Part shown: positions 1 to 43,660 of the stretch, piece after piece
Layout: each line of letters begins with the position of its first letter
Position numbering within the stretch: position 1 is the first letter of the stretch
Source: Paulinella micropora
Taxonomy: Eukaryota; Cercozoa; Imbricatea; Euglyphida
Reading direction: 5' to 3'
Assembly (NCBI GenBank): GCA_009731375.1
Contig: BJOX01000240.1
Span: 422,696 to 472,200 of the forward strand
Length of the DNA: 49,505 bases
Translations under genes and position numbers: made by a program
Notes under the pieces: model-generated
Database searches by the model: none
Told to the model about the DNA's origin: nothing
The model's input: the letters and a program-made list of their open reading frames with translations, nothing else

Positions 1-165
1 CCTACCTACCTGCCTACCTACCTACCTGCCTACCTACCTACCTGCCTACCTACCTACCTGCCTACCTACCTACCTGCCTACCTACCTACCTGCCTACCTA
101 CCTGCCTGCCTACCTACCTGCCTGCCTACCTACCTACCTACCTACCTACCTACCTACCTGCCTAG
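1..165. repeat. CCTA/CCTG tetranucleotide array
   Basis: The window opens in a (CCTA)n tract with CCTG variants, forming the end of an intron upstream of prolidase exon A. A similar tract with the same ctagctagctatct junction precedes exon D at 2985-3140. Confidence 0.9.
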
Positions 166-189
166 CTAGCTATCTATGCGCTGTCTTAG

Positions 190-3260
<3,071 letters not shown>

Positions 3261-3402
3261 CTTTGTCATAGATGTCGTCGATCTGATCTATCTTATCTAT
3301 CGAACCTATCTTATCTCTTATCTATCTATCTAGCTAAGGCGGAGAACCTCCCAAGCTCCTGTCTCCTTCCTAGTATACCTGTCGTTCTATTTACCTACCT
3401 AC

Positions 3403-3455
<53 letters not shown>

Positions 3456-3476
3456 CATCCATCCATCCATCCGTCC

Positions 3477-3618
<142 letters not shown>

Positions 3619-3659
3619 GGCCTTCCCACCACTGTTGAAGAGATCGAGGATTACTTCTG

Positions 3660-5130
<1,471 letters not shown>

Positions 5131-5149
5131 TGCTAAGTAGCTATATCCG

Positions 5150-6840
5150 TCAGACTTGAGAGACGTACCAAGCCTTAAGAGCGATTGTTCATTATGTCAA
5201 CTGTTTCGTTTGTTTGGCGGGCTTTTGTCTGTATTGATTGAATGAACCTATTAAAGGACGTTTGGAGCTGGTTAGATAGTCAACTGGGGACGCCTGGGAG
5301 ACGTTAAACCTGCTTCTAATACCCTCTATTCTGTTCAACTTCTTAAGGTTCGTCGCTGCGGCCCGCCGCTTGCTTTTTATATTAAAAGAGCTCATGGAAT
5401 CAAAACCGGACCGTGCCTCGACCCGGGGCCGCGGGCCACTGTTTACACTGAGCGGCCGGGTAACTTGAAACAGTATTAATAACTGTTTTTACTTATTGTC
5501 ATGATGACATTCAAAGTTGTTCGCCTCAGTCTTAAATTGATGATTAATATTAATATAATTCGAGTCTAAGATGATGCTTCCTTTTCAGCGCAGCCGGCTG
5601 CCGGTCAGTAAAAAAAAAAAAACGATAAGCAAGCGTTCTTCACTGCTATTAAAAGTCGTTAAGCGGGAGAAAAAAAAAAAAGAAAAAAAAGTAAGCGCCG
5701 GCGTTCCGTCACCTTCAAGTGGAACTTCCTATGATATATCAATAATATAATTGTATCACAGTATCATAGTATCGTGATAATACTACCGCCGGGCCCGTGA
5801 CCGGGCCGGGTATAATACAGTATTAATAAGTTCAAAGCCTCGGAATATTTCGATTATGAATCATGATGTTTGATCCGGACCAAAATCCGACTCTGGCCTA
5901 CTGCAGCAGACTGTAGTCGTCGGATGTGCCTCAAAGCGGCTGAAGCAGCTCAGCATATGCCCTGTGATCAGGAAATAAACACACCATCCGGTAGCTAGAA
6001 CTTGAATGAGTTTTAAATCTTTTAAACATGTGAAGAAGCTTGACAGTACCAGGACCTGGTATTTATACAGAACCTAACATCCCCCCCCCCTTTTTTTTCA
6101 AATTCGAATTATCTCGACATTAGCTTCAGGAGAACTGCAGAACGAAAACAATTTTCAAGTAGGTAAGTTAATTACTGTCAAAATCAACAAACATTCAATG
6201 AGGACAGATCCTCGACTGTCGGACACAGTAAGTCTTTTCTTATCAAGATTAATATTACAAGCTGTTTGCGTGAACAAAGAACACACAGCTCAACCGTAGA
6301 CGAGCCTGAAATTGTGCCGTGTCAGCGTATAGGGCAGGCCTGCACAATCACACGTGCAGAGTTAACTATGACTGAGGACGGATTCAAGAGGCAAGACAAT
6401 CCAACGTTGCTCTCATCGTTCTCCACCAATCGTGGCGCGCGATACGCGAGGACAAGACCTTTCGAACCACGTGCTCAGAATGTTCATACCTCAATTTGGT
6501 TAGGGGAACATGAATTCAAGTTGGGTGATTGTACCCATTGAACGGCATCAGTGAGCACCATCGCACACCTTGATGACCACATTCACGTGCCGGTCCCAAT
6601 CGCCCAACTTGAAACTCATTTTCCTCGATCAGTCCTTTGAGGTTGGAAAACGCAAGAGCAGCGTTGGAAAGGTCAGGTCCTGAGCTGTTCAAGGATGGCT
6701 CCGAAACTGTCTTGGCACTACGATTGAGGGAGCACTCTTACATCACAGTTGGACCATTGTGCCACGTGGACGTCGTAAGGAAGATTTTAAATTGATGTCA
6801 GCGCGCACATACATCAAGACATGATATCAAGTCGAGCACA
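5150..6840. other. unique intergenic DNA, no confident gene
   Basis: AT-rich unique sequence with A-homopolymers near 5610 and 5670, a C9-T8 run near 6080, and a 15-bp palindrome taccaggacctggta near 6047. One weak minus-strand exon candidate is at 6569-6619 (ATG, 17 codons reading MSFKLGDWDRHVNVVIK, donor gtgtgc). I found no partner exon, so it is not called as a gene. Confidence 0.5.
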
Positions 6841-7213
6841 ATTATTATTATTTCAGTAGATGCGGAAAAAGATAGGCCAAACAAACTGTATACAAGTAAA
6901 CCTTGTTGGCATGTCATGCATTGCAAAGCAAACTGCACGAGGCAGGAAAAATTCGGTCGAAATCGGCGAAGGTGAGATTTGCTTACAGAATCATGTGGAT
7001 ATGGCTGTGTACTTACTTGCTTTCCTTCGCTCAGATTTTGAAGAGGGAGCTTTGCGTGGTGCCAGCACCAGTGTTGAGGTATACCTAGCATATGCAGGCA
7101 TACACATACAATCCATCCATCCATCCATCCATCCATCCATCCATCTATCCATCCATCTGATTCTATATATTTTTAGGTGATTCAGAAGATGCCGTCATGT
7201 AAGAAACAGAGCT

Positions 7214-7273
7214 TTACTTCAAGGTTAAGGGTTCGTGGTTGCCCGGCTCCGTCACGTCCCCACTCACACACAC
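7214..7273 (-). CDS. tentative terminal exon of the minus-strand gene
   Basis: Acceptor acgtag, phase 0, 19 codons ending [15 protein letters not shown] and then TAA. A second frame through the same DNA is also open, so the C-terminus is uncertain. Confidence 0.45.
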   Translation of the reverse strand: MCVSGDVTEPGNHEPLTLK

Positions 7274-7727
7274 CTACGTACAGACATATATATAATGTAT
7301 GTATGTAGGTTTGCTTTATGCATGTATGCTGCAACGTAGCTAGTCTGTATGTATGTATGTATGTATGTATGTATGTATGTATGCATGTATGTATGTATGT
7401 ATGTATGTAATGTATGTAATGTATGTAATGTATGTAATGTATGTAATGTATGTATGTATGTATGTATGTAGTATGTACCATCATCATTGGACCAGGCAGC
7501 CACTGCCAGTCTGTGCACACACAAACCAACCACATCGACTGAAACTAGGGATAGGGTAATGGAAAGCGCAAGGACATGGCACTGTACCGATGGTGTTGGC
7601 AAGGAAGGCAAAGTCACGCACGCGTTCAGCTACTTGCTGTGGAAAAGCAACAACGACAACAACAACGACGACGACGACGACAACAACAACAACAACAACA
7701 ACGACGACGACGACGACGACGATAACG

Positions 7728-7758
<31 letters not shown>

Positions 7759-7777
7759 CGACGACGACGACGACGAC

Positions 7778-7863
<86 letters not shown>

Positions 7864-7884
7864 TAACGACGACGACAACGACAA

Positions 7885-7923
<39 letters not shown>

Positions 7924-7934
7924 CGACAACGACG

Positions 7935-7986
<52 letters not shown>

Positions 7987-8005
7987 CGACAACGACGACA
8001 ACGAC

Positions 8006-8048
<43 letters not shown>

Positions 8049-8168
8049 CGACGACAACGACAAAAACAACAACAACAACAAGAACAACGACCACGACGAC
8101 CACGACAACGACGACAACAACAACGACAAATCACACAGGCGTCTCGCGCTTGCCGACTTGTACTGGTT

Positions 8169-8237
<69 letters not shown>

Positions 8238-8278
8238 TAGATAGATAGATAGATAGGTAGATAGATAGATAGACAGAC

Positions 8279-8369
<91 letters not shown>

Positions 8370-8581
8370 CAGGTAGGTGTGTGCACCTTGATTCTGGCGA
8401 GGCCCTGCATCTTCTCTCCTTCAAACAGCACGGTGGACTGGTCGTCGTAGTAGTCTTCGAAGCCTGCGAGAGGCAGAGGGAGGGAGGGAGCGAGGGAGGG
8501 GGAGGGAGGGAGGGAGCGAGGGAGAGAGGGACAGAGAGGGACAGAGAGAGAGAGAGGGAGAGAGAGGGAGGGAGAGAGAGG

Positions 8582-8618
<37 letters not shown>

Positions 8619-8668
8619 AGGGAGGGAGGGAGGGAGAGAGAAAGAGAGAAAGAGAGAGGGAGAGAGAG

Positions 8669-8707
<39 letters not shown>

Positions 8708-8848
8708 AATAGATAGATATAGAGAGAGATAGATAGATAGATAGATAGATAGATGGATGGATAGATAGATGGATAGATAGGATAGATAGATAGGTAGGAT
8801 AGATAGATAGGTAGGATAGATAGATAGGTAAGATAGATAGATAGGTAG

Positions 8849-8884
<36 letters not shown>

Positions 8885-8935
8885 TATAGATAGATAGATA
8901 GATAGATAGATATATATGTAGAGAGAGAGAGATAG

Positions 8936-8969
<34 letters not shown>

Positions 8970-9453
8970 TATATGTTGGTGTGTGTCTGCAAGGTGTGCA
9001 AGGAGCAATCAGCAGGCTGAAGCCNNNNNNNNNNNNNNNNNNNNNNNNNNNNNNNNNNNNNNNNNNNNNNNNNNNNNNNNNNNNNNNNNNNNNNNNNNNN
9101 NNNNNNNNNNNNNNNNNNNNNNNNNNNNNNNNNNNNNNNNNNNNNNNNNNNNNNNNNNNNNNNNNNNNNNNNNNNNNNNNNNNNNNNNNNNNNNNNNNNN
9201 NNNNNNNNNNNNNNNNNNNNNNNNNNNNNNNNNGGCCCACCTTTCCCTGACCGCCAGCACGAGTCCAACCTACGCATGTGTATATGTATGTCTATGTAAC
9301 TTTTGTGAGTGTGTGTGTGTGTGTGTATGTGTGTATGGTATGTGTGTATGGTATGTGTGTATGGTATGTATGGTATGTATGTATGTATGTATGTATGTAT
9401 GTATGTATGTATGTATGTATTTATGTATGTATGTATGCATGCTTGTACATGCC

Positions 9454-9490
<37 letters not shown>

Positions 9491-9940
9491 TAACACACAC
9501 CTTTGCACGACGTGTCGCACGCTGTTGAGGTCATGCAGATTCTGCACAATCCTACAGACATACATACAGACATACATACAGACATACATACATACATACA
9601 GACATACATACATACATACATGCATACATGCATGCATACAAACATACATACATACATACATACATACATACATACATGCATGCGTGCATGTATACATACA
9701 TAGATACATACATACATACATACATTCATACATACATACGTACATACAGACAGACATACATACATTTCTAACATAACATAACATAACGTAACATAACATA
9801 ACATAGCATAACATAACATAACATAACATAACATAACATAACATAACATACATACATACATACATACATACATACATACACCCCCAACCCACAGCCAGCG
9901 CCCTCACCACGCTATCTATCTATTTATCTATCTATCTATG

Positions 9941-10033
<93 letters not shown>

Positions 10034-10135
10034 GTCTGTCTGTCTGTCCATCTGTCTATTCATCCATCCATCCATCCATCCATCCATCTATCTATCTATC
10101 CATCTATATACCTACCTACCTACCTACCTACCTAC

Positions 10136-10210
<75 letters not shown>

Positions 10211-10377
10211 ATGCATCTAATGCATCTAATGCATCTAATGCATCTAATGCATCTAATCTAATCTATCTAATCTATCTAATCTATCTAATCTATCTGATCT
10301 ATCTGATCTATCTAATCTATCTAATCTATCTAACCTATCTAACCTATCTAATCTATTTAATCTATCTAATCTATCTA

Positions 10378-10440
<63 letters not shown>

Positions 10441-10445
10441 GTCTA

Positions 10446-10497
<52 letters not shown>

Positions 10498-10531
10498 ATC
10501 TATCTATCTACCTATCTACCTATCTACCTAC

Positions 10532-10569
<38 letters not shown>

Positions 10570-10574
10570 ATCTA

Positions 10575-10634
<60 letters not shown>

Positions 10635-10811
10635 CCTACCTACCTACCTACCTTTCTATCTACCGACATACCTACCTAAAGATGTTGCGAATCAGATCCA
10701 GAGACAACTCGGGCCTAGGCACGTATGTATGTATATATGTACGTATGTATGTATGTATGTATGTATGTATGTATGAATGTATGTATGTATATATGTATAT
10801 ATGTATGTATG

Positions 10812-10844
<33 letters not shown>

Positions 10845-10976
10845 CTTTCTGTATGTATGTATGTATGTAATGTATGTAATGTATGTATGTATGTAATGTA
10901 TGTATGTATGTGTGTATGTATGTATGTATGTATGTATGTATGTATGTATGTATGTATTTATGTATGTTATGTATGC

Positions 10977-11008
<32 letters not shown>

Positions 11009-11427
11009 ATGTAATGTATGTAATGCATGTGTATGTGTATGTGTATGTGTACGTGTATGTGTTTATGTATGTATGTATGTATGTATGTGTGTGTATGTGT
11101 GTGTATGTATGTATGTATGTATGTATGTATATGTATGTATGTATGTATGTATGTATATGATGTACATATGTATGTATGTATGTATGTACACATATGTATG
11201 TACGTATGTATGTATGTATGTATGAATGTATGTACATTATGTATGTATGTATGTATGTATGTATGCATGTGTGTATGTATGTATGTATGTATGTATGTAT
11301 GTATGTATGTATGTACATATGTGTATGTATGTACATATGTATGTATGTATGTACATATGTATGTATGTATGTGTATGTATGTATGTATATATATGATGTA
11401 CATATGTATGTATGTATGTATGTACAC

Positions 11428-11458
<31 letters not shown>

Positions 11459-12300
11459 TGTATGCATGTATGTATGTATGTCTGTATGTATGTATGTATG
11501 TACATATGTATGTATGTATGTACATATGTATGTATGTACTTAGGTATGTATGTATGTATGTATGTACGTATGTATGTATGTATGTATGTATGTACGTATG
11601 CATGTATGTATGCATGTATGTATGTATTTATGTACCGGGCTGGCTCGTGTTGGATGAAGTCGGGTAACCGATAAAACCTACGCGATAGGAAAGAAGAATA
11701 CAAGAAATGTGCACGAAGTGTGTGTCTGCAATTCTGCGGTCTTTGTGGTGGTATAGGAATGACAGTAGCGTTGAGTGATTTGTGTTGGGTGGGACCAGTG
11801 GCTGTCTACTGCTTTGGCGTAAGCCTTGCTGCAGCACGCCTATGCAGTGAGACACAACGTACATGACATAAATTACAATGTTAGTTACATACATTACATG
11901 CAGAAAGTACAGAACACGCACAGCATGCATAGTATACAAGATCTCATGCATAGCATGAATAACATGAAACATGCATAACTTGCACAACATCACATTATGT
12001 ATGCTATGTATTTGAGTTATTTGTGTATGTACGCATTTTTGTATGTTATAAACGTTACATATGCTATGTATGCTATGTACATTTTAAACATTTTGTATGT
12101 TAGTGTCATGTATTCTATGTGGTTGTATATGTTAGCTGTCGAAAACAAGCAATTTGCCATATGTGTTGAAAACACATCATGGCATACAGCGGAGTAAGGG
12201 AAAGCGGGGGAAAGGTTTGGACCACAGAGTTGGCATCTTTGCTGGATAGACAAGGGAAAATGACTTGTGTTGTGAGGTGCCAAGGGAGTAAATCCAGCAT
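7214..12300 (-). CDS. unrecognised multi-exon gene on the minus strand
   Basis: Rebuilt from minus-strand exons with GT-AG borders and matching phases: 12300-12176 (tentative first), 11828-11796, 11677-11636, 10714-10676, 9551-9501, 9269-9234 (enters a gap), 8463-8387, 7636-7588, 7510-7479 and 7273-7214 (TAA). Fragments read [93 protein letters not shown] and [14 protein letters not shown]. The mix is soluble, with no signal peptide or membrane span. I do not recognise the family. The N-terminal [16 protein letters not shown] is faintly F-box-like, which is not enough to assign a role. The gene is convergent with prolidase and divergent from the kinesin. Part of it is missing in the 9025-9233 gap. 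Confidence 0.6.
7648..8970. repeat. AAC/GAC triplet array followed by GATA and GGGA/GA arrays
   Basis: AAC/GAC triplets at 7648-8128 lie in the intron between minus-strand exons 8463-8387 and 7636-7588. GATA fills 8168-8370. GGGA, GA and GATA with TAGGATAGA variants fill 8468-8970. Confidence 0.9.
9305..11635. repeat. TATG/ATAC, AACAT pentamer, TATC and CTAATG-type arrays
   Basis: GT/TATG at 9305-9440, ATAC at 9556-9770, AACAT pentamers at 9772-9850, TATC at 9912-10670 including (ATGCATCTA)n near 10208-10255 and ATCTATCTA nonamers to 10380, then about 900 bp of GTAT at 10722-11635. All lie in introns of the minus-strand gene. Confidence 0.9.
12176..12300 (-). CDS. tentative first exon of the minus-strand gene
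   Basis: ATG at 12300-12298, 41 codons, donor ATGAT|gtgttt. The phase-2 end matches the single-base start of the next exon at 11828. No intervening stop. Start choice rests on phase and position only. Confidence 0.4.
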
Positions 12301-12496
12301 TCTTCCTTAGAATGTGGCTCCCTTTAGTTTCTTTATTTTTACCTCCGCAAAATGCGCTCCTATAACATAATATTAGGTTAGGGCTGTCATACCTTAGTAC
12401 CAGTAATTAAAGACGGAAAGTTTTCAAGTTTCCTTTCTTTCGCTGCTGACTTGAACTATTAAACGACTCTGACCGACTCAAACGCACCGACCAGAG
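12301..12496. promoter_or_regulatory. putative bidirectional promoter
   Basis: The 196 bp between the tentative minus-strand ATG (12300) and the kinesin ATG (12497) is one of the few repeat-free stretches here. No clear TATA box or initiator could be assigned. The inference rests on the head-to-head gene arrangement. Confidence 0.35.
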
Positions 12497-38450
<25,954 letters not shown>

Positions 38451-38573
38451 GCTTACTTGGTTTCCTTTGATTACTTCACCCCTACCTGTGAAGCAAAACT
38501 GAGCTACTTTCTTGGTTTTTGTAATTTTTTTCATCACCCCTACCTATGAAGAGAAACTGAGCTTGCTTGGGTT

Positions 38574-39000
38574 CTTTCTTCGGTTCCTATGACCTTTTTC
38601 CTGTCACAGCGTCTTTTGTAGCAGTTAGCAGTAGTTACTGTGGTATGCCATGCTACAAAATTATGGTCAGATCTTTTACAGTGCCATCACAGTCTAGTGT
38701 GGCATAATATGTTCAGGTCTTTCACCAACAACCAACCGTCTCAGTCAAATGTGACTTTATCACAATCACGGATTGATGAACACGACATCAGTACGTAGCC
38801 ATTCGACTTATTAAGTCGGTACCGACCTGCATATTAGTTAAGGAAACGATGGTCCGCGAACGAAGAGTGCGCGCGCACCACATTGCAGACTAACTATGCG
38901 GGTCTAATGTTATTTATGTCAGTTTATTTCTTAAAATATGCTTCTTACTCATCTTCACTGCATGGTCAAAGTGACAAGTGTCTGTGCATTTGAAGAATTC
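38574..39000. other. unique 3' flank of the kinesin gene
   Basis: No gene seen. It contains adjacent palindromes cgacttattaagtcg and gtcggtaccgac near 38806-38825. No clear AATAAA near the stop. Confidence 0.5.
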
Positions 39001-39009
39001 TAAGCAAAC

Positions 39010-39105
39010 CTTCCTCTCTGTCTCTCCTCTCAACCTATCTCTCTCTCTCCCTTTCTCTGTCTCTCTCTTTCTCCCTCCCTCTGTGCGTGTCTCTCTGTCT
39101 GTCTC

Positions 39106-39144
<39 letters not shown>

Positions 39145-39253
39145 GTTTCTGTCTGTCTGTGTGTGTCTCTCTCTCTCTCTCTGTCTCTGTTTCTGTCTGT
39201 CTGTCTGTCTGTCTGTCTCTGTCTCTCTGTCTCTCTGTCTCTCTGTCTCTCTG

Positions 39254-39306
<53 letters not shown>

Positions 39307-39368
39307 GTCTCTCTCTGTCTCTCTCTGTCTCTCTCTGTCTCTCTCTGTCTCTCTCTGTCTCTCTCTGC

Positions 39369-39422
<54 letters not shown>

Positions 39423-39502
39423 GACTGAACAGTCTCTCTGCATCTCTGTCTCCGGGCCTGCCTGTCTATCTGTCTCTGTCTATCTGTCTGTCTGTCTGTC
39501 TG

Positions 39503-39570
<68 letters not shown>
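39010..39570. repeat. CT/CTGT pyrimidine array
   Basis: About 560 bp of CTCTCTGT-type units followed by pure CT; purine-only on the other strand. Confidence 0.92.
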
Positions 39571-39571
<1 letters not shown>

Positions 39572-39960
39572 GCGGCTCCGGCTGGGCCGCGGCCTGTGTA
39601 ACGGCCGGGCGGTGACTGTGGTCGTCTCATGTCCACTTAGTCTAAGTAGCCAACTCAGTCATCCCACTACGAGTGTCACTGGCCGCCACTGAGTATTTCA
39701 AGACGGTGCCGTAAAAATAATGTTTTACATGTCGACTTAAAGAGATCGTCAATAACTTTCCCGGTTTACTTTTTATTGAATGATGATCTGTGTGCGATTC
39801 AATGATGCAACGTGGGAGATTAGGACCGAGCACAAGTATACGTCAGGATCCCTGCTCCCTGCCTTGATAGTGCGAAAACTGATGTGCGTGAAGGGTGACA
39901 CGTCAGTTGTTACAATAGTACGATATTTAATCACCGATAACTGTCCTATTAAATAAAGAT

Positions 39961-40043
39961 ATGAAGCCTCCGACTGAGGAATACCTAAAAGACGGTAGGG
40001 ACTCCGTAGAATTCAGACCAAGGATAACCGACAGACCGGAACG
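39961..40043 (+). CDS. possible first exon of an unknown gene
   Basis: ATG then KPPTEEYLKDGRDSVEFRPR and ITDRPE, ending at a consensus-quality donor CG|gtaagt. No family recognised, and no phase-matched second exon was fixed in the next kilobase. Confidence 0.35.
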
Positions 40044-41110
40044 GTAAGTATTTGCCATCATATGTCGTCCGGATGTCGTTAGTCAAGTTTGACATGTTTT
40101 CTTTATTTTTTTCTGCAGGAATTTTGGCTGATGATTAAAAAGTAACGTGACTGATCTGATTTGGTTTTCAGCTATGAATACTGCATATACATATGATTAA
40201 CTTGTTATATACACTGATATACATATTCCCATACAATTCCCCACAGCCTCCGGTATGAGCGGAGGTTGCGCCTACGCTTACCAGCTAATTTCCATTGTTA
40301 TTCACAGACAATCCAGACGTAGCTTTCCACGAATGAAACGTGAAGCTCTCACCGCAGTTAAGAGCAATCAGTACTGATCACTTCAAGCGGTTCCGTTTCA
40401 GCCAGTACTCATTGTTTGTGCGGAGCTTGGATTGTAAGCCCTCATCAAAACTGAGCCTTCACGCTAATGAGCCAAGACACAAGTTTTGAACGCCGCCAAA
40501 CATTAACTGTCAGAACGCAGCGCTTGAAGTGATGGCTCGTTATATTGAAGAAATAAAAGCTTCTGATGATTAGTAAGCTATACTGACGAGGCTTACTGTG
40601 CAAAATGATTAGCAGGCTAGTTGGTTTTGGCCTTCGCAGATTGTTGCAACCGATTGCTCCACGCTCGATATCGGCGGAAACAAACACGCAGACAGCAGAA
40701 CAAAGCGCACAGCACGGCAGAAAAGAGGCCTAATATAATATAATATGATATTACTCACGACACTCGACTGGCAAAATATCCCATTTGGACCTCATTTTTC
40801 TCAATCAAAATATACTATACTTTACTATTTACTCTAGTCTACTCTTCATTTCTCTGCCTCCTCTCCTCTCCCCTCCCCTCCCCTCCTCTCCCCTCCTCTC
40901 CTCTCCTCTCCTCTCCTCTCTCTACTCTACTCTACTCATACAAGACCGAGCAACAGCAGGTTCAGGTCGAGACGCAAGCGCCGATACAAGGGCAACGGAA
41001 ACACCACCAAACCTTACAGATATCACACAAGTCACACAAAGTGTAAATGATATATCATAACTATGCAACTATAATTACGCCCATTTATATTCAGGATCAT
41101 TGGCCTCATA
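40044..41110. other. mostly unique DNA, no confident gene
   Basis: Includes a CTCTC/CCCCT tract at 40855-40940. Short open frames here overlap each other and show no family motif. Confidence 0.45.
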
Positions 41111-41115
41111 CATAG

Positions 41116-41166
41116 ATTGCGAAGTGTTTCAAGACAGAGGAGCAAGGCAAGGCGGACGAGATGAAG
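41116..41166 (+). CDS. possible isolated exon before a TATC intron
   Basis: Acceptor catag, [17 protein letters not shown], donor AAG|gtatct opening a TATC array as in kinesin introns. An alternative acceptor at about 41094 keeps another frame open, so the frame is uncertain. Confidence 0.4.
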
Positions 41167-41421
<255 letters not shown>

Positions 41422-41508
41422 CGGCGTAGAACCATCAGACCGCATAAATCCGGGGCTTACTGCCCAGCACCAGCTCGCTGCCCAGCCACCCTCGGGTGAC
41501 CGGGCAGA

Positions 41509-42136
41509 ATGGATGCCTATGTCCTCGGATATGCAGCGCTGATAGACCAAACATATCTATCTATCTACGGTCATCCGGCCTATAAGTCGCAACCCGGCAT
41601 CGTCGACCCGGATTCCACCCACAGTGTTGACGCCGAGACTTACTCTTACTTCGTCCACCAGACAAGAAGTGCCCCGAAAGAACCAATCGAAAGAAGAAAA
41701 CACTTGGTATTGCCATCAACACTAAGCGAATGGAAAGTCATTGAAGAAGAATTTAAACCCTTTTTCGTGAAAGAAGGTGAACAGAAACCTAAGGGGCAAT
41801 TTTCTCACTGTCCATCCCTTCTTGACGCCGCAAACGATTGGCAGCTCCAAACTCAATACACTGGCTCCGAACAAGCCTTTCCTGTCCACATCTGTGTCAC
41901 TGACCGCCGTCCTGATATTGTTATTCGGTCACCGTCTACCAAAAAGTATACTGATCGAGCTCACATGCCCAGTCGAGGAAAACATCCTTGACACACGAGC
42001 TTACAAGACCAACCGATACAGTGAGCTTAAAACTCAAATCGAGGACAACGGTTGGACCTGTCACCTTCGTCCAATTGAATGCGGGGCTCGCGGCATGGTC
42101 TCGTTCTCTGTTCACCGATGCCTACGCGCCTTGTGA
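41509..42136 (+). pseudogene. retroelement-associated nuclease-like domain, frameshifted
   Basis: The order SLLDAANDWQLQT, then RPDIVIRSPSTKK, then LIELTCPVEENI, KTNRYSEL, GWTCHLRPIECGARG matches the C-terminal domain found widely with non-LTR elements of animals and protists (RPD-V, ELT-P-E, GW and G-RG motifs, PD-D/E-x-K-like). The first half is in the frame of ATG 41509; from about 41944 the match continues one frame on, after an A-run at aaaaag. No reverse transcriptase is seen upstream, so this is a broken 5'-truncated copy. Confidence 0.7.
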
Positions 42137-42597
42137 TTTTCGTACTCCCAATCTAAAGCCCTCTGCTTCAAGCTATCGTCTTGTGTAGCTCGTTGCTCAT
42201 TTGCGATCTATCGCTCTTGCGCGGTCAAAAATTGGACTAATCTTCTAGCCCGTATCGGTGACTACTTTCCGTCAGAGCCGTCCAGTGTTGCATAGCCCGG
42301 GCTAGGTCCCTTCGGGGGTTTAGGCCTTACACAAGGTAATCATTTTAGCTTGCGCAAGCTTACGGTGCTCAAAACACTTGGATTAACGTCTTCAACTGCT
42401 TCCTTTTCTTTCTCTTCTTCCTTGTCCTCCTCTCCTCTCCTGGATTATCTTTTTCTTCAACGACCTTCCCTTCTCTTCTTTTTCGAGAACACAGTCTACC
42501 CGTGATCCCCATCCCGGACACATGCACAGTATAAAAATTGCTGTTTGGTGTGAAACTGCGTTTCCTGTGCAAAGATTTTTCTTTTGCGAAATCTCAT

Positions 42598-42599
42598 CC

Positions 42600-42686
<87 letters not shown>
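42598..42686. repeat. TATC array
   Basis: Follows gcgaaatctcatcca, resembling the end of element D, and precedes another D copy. Confidence 0.9.
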
Positions 42687-42687
<1 letters not shown>

Positions 42688-42689
42688 GC

Positions 42690-42927
42690 CCTTTCTCGCT
42701 TGTTGAGCCCGGAATAAAACCCACAGTGCTCTGTCGGTTTATACTAGACTGTCGAACAGTCTCGAAACTCCATCTGCTCACTGGGCCCTCTGTAATGGAG
42801 GTGGGAGCTCGTTCTGCAAGGGGCGCTTATGGAACGAGCACTGGCCCCGCCTGGTACTAGGGAGATTTTGGTATCGCCTGTATCAGTCCCTTCCGTGCAA
42901 ACATCACGGCTTAGCTGGGCATCGGGT
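42690..42927. mobile_element. dispersed element D, copy 3
   Basis: ccctttctcgcttgttgagc through cggcttagctgggcatcggg, nearly identical to 43182-43422, then a gap. Copies 3 and 4 are head to tail, with an apparent unit of about 0.5 kb. Confidence 0.85.
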
Positions 42928-43031
42928 NNNNNNNNNNNNNNNNNNNNNNNNNNNNNNNNNNNNNNNNNNNNNNNNNNNNNNNNNNNNNNNNNNNNNNNNN
43001 NNNNNNNNNNNNNNNNNNNNNNNNNNNNNNN

Positions 43032-43496
43032 GAAATGGGTGCCATCTGTCGACAGACAGAGAATTAGGGGATGGTGTGGGTGTGCTGGGCCCGTGGTGGG
43101 GTGCCTTATGTGTGCCTAGCCATACGCCCATAAGTCACATGCCGAAATAGCGACGGGAAGCACAATCCTGTTCCCTCAGGGTGCCCTTTCTCGCTTGTTG
43201 AGCCCGGAATAAAACCCACAGTGCTCTGTCGGTTTATACTAGACTGTCGAACAGTCTCGAAACTCCATCTGCTTACTGGGCCCTCTGTAATGGAGGTGGG
43301 AGCTCGTTCTGCAAGGGGCGCTTATGGAACGAGCCCTGGCCCCGCCTGGTACTAGGGAGATTTTGGTATCGCCTGTATCAGTCCCTTCCGTGCAAACATC
43401 ACGGCTTAGCTGGGCATCGGGTCAACACTTTATTCACAGACTTCCTTGGTTGACGAAATCAGAAGCTCCTTTTTTCTGACATTAGTCGATATCTCA
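43032..43496. mobile_element. dispersed element D, copy 4 (longest)
   Basis: Runs from gaaatgggtgccatctgtcg to gtcgatatctcatc and then directly into TATC. No ORF over 60 codons has a recognisable motif, so it is probably a non-coding part or a non-autonomous element. Confidence 0.82.
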
Positions 43497-43512
43497 TCTA
43501 TCTATATCTATC

Positions 43513-43588
<76 letters not shown>

Positions 43589-43609
43589 CATCCATCCATC
43601 CATCCATCC

Positions 43610-43640
<31 letters not shown>

Positions 43641-43660
43641 CATCTATCTATCTATCTATG
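43497..43660. repeat. TATC/CATC array
   Basis: Begins at the end of element D copy 4. Confidence 0.9.

Noticed and set aside
6266-6541. 91-codon plus-strand frame
   Set aside because: No motif, no splice context, AT-rich unique region; size expected by chance.
8133-8165. Minus-strand exon candidate YKSASARRL
   Set aside because: No donor keeps the next exon open, while exons 8463-8387 and 7636-7588 join in phase without it.
7484-9910. 808-codon minus-strand frame
   Set aside because: Mostly repeat translation plus an N gap. Only three short segments within it are real exon candidates, and they are annotated separately.
9887-9912. Minus-strand exon candidate VVRALAV
   Set aside because: Including it shifts the phase. 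Exons 10714-10676 and 9551-9501 join directly (phase 2 to 2) into NIFRIVQNL, so it was left out.
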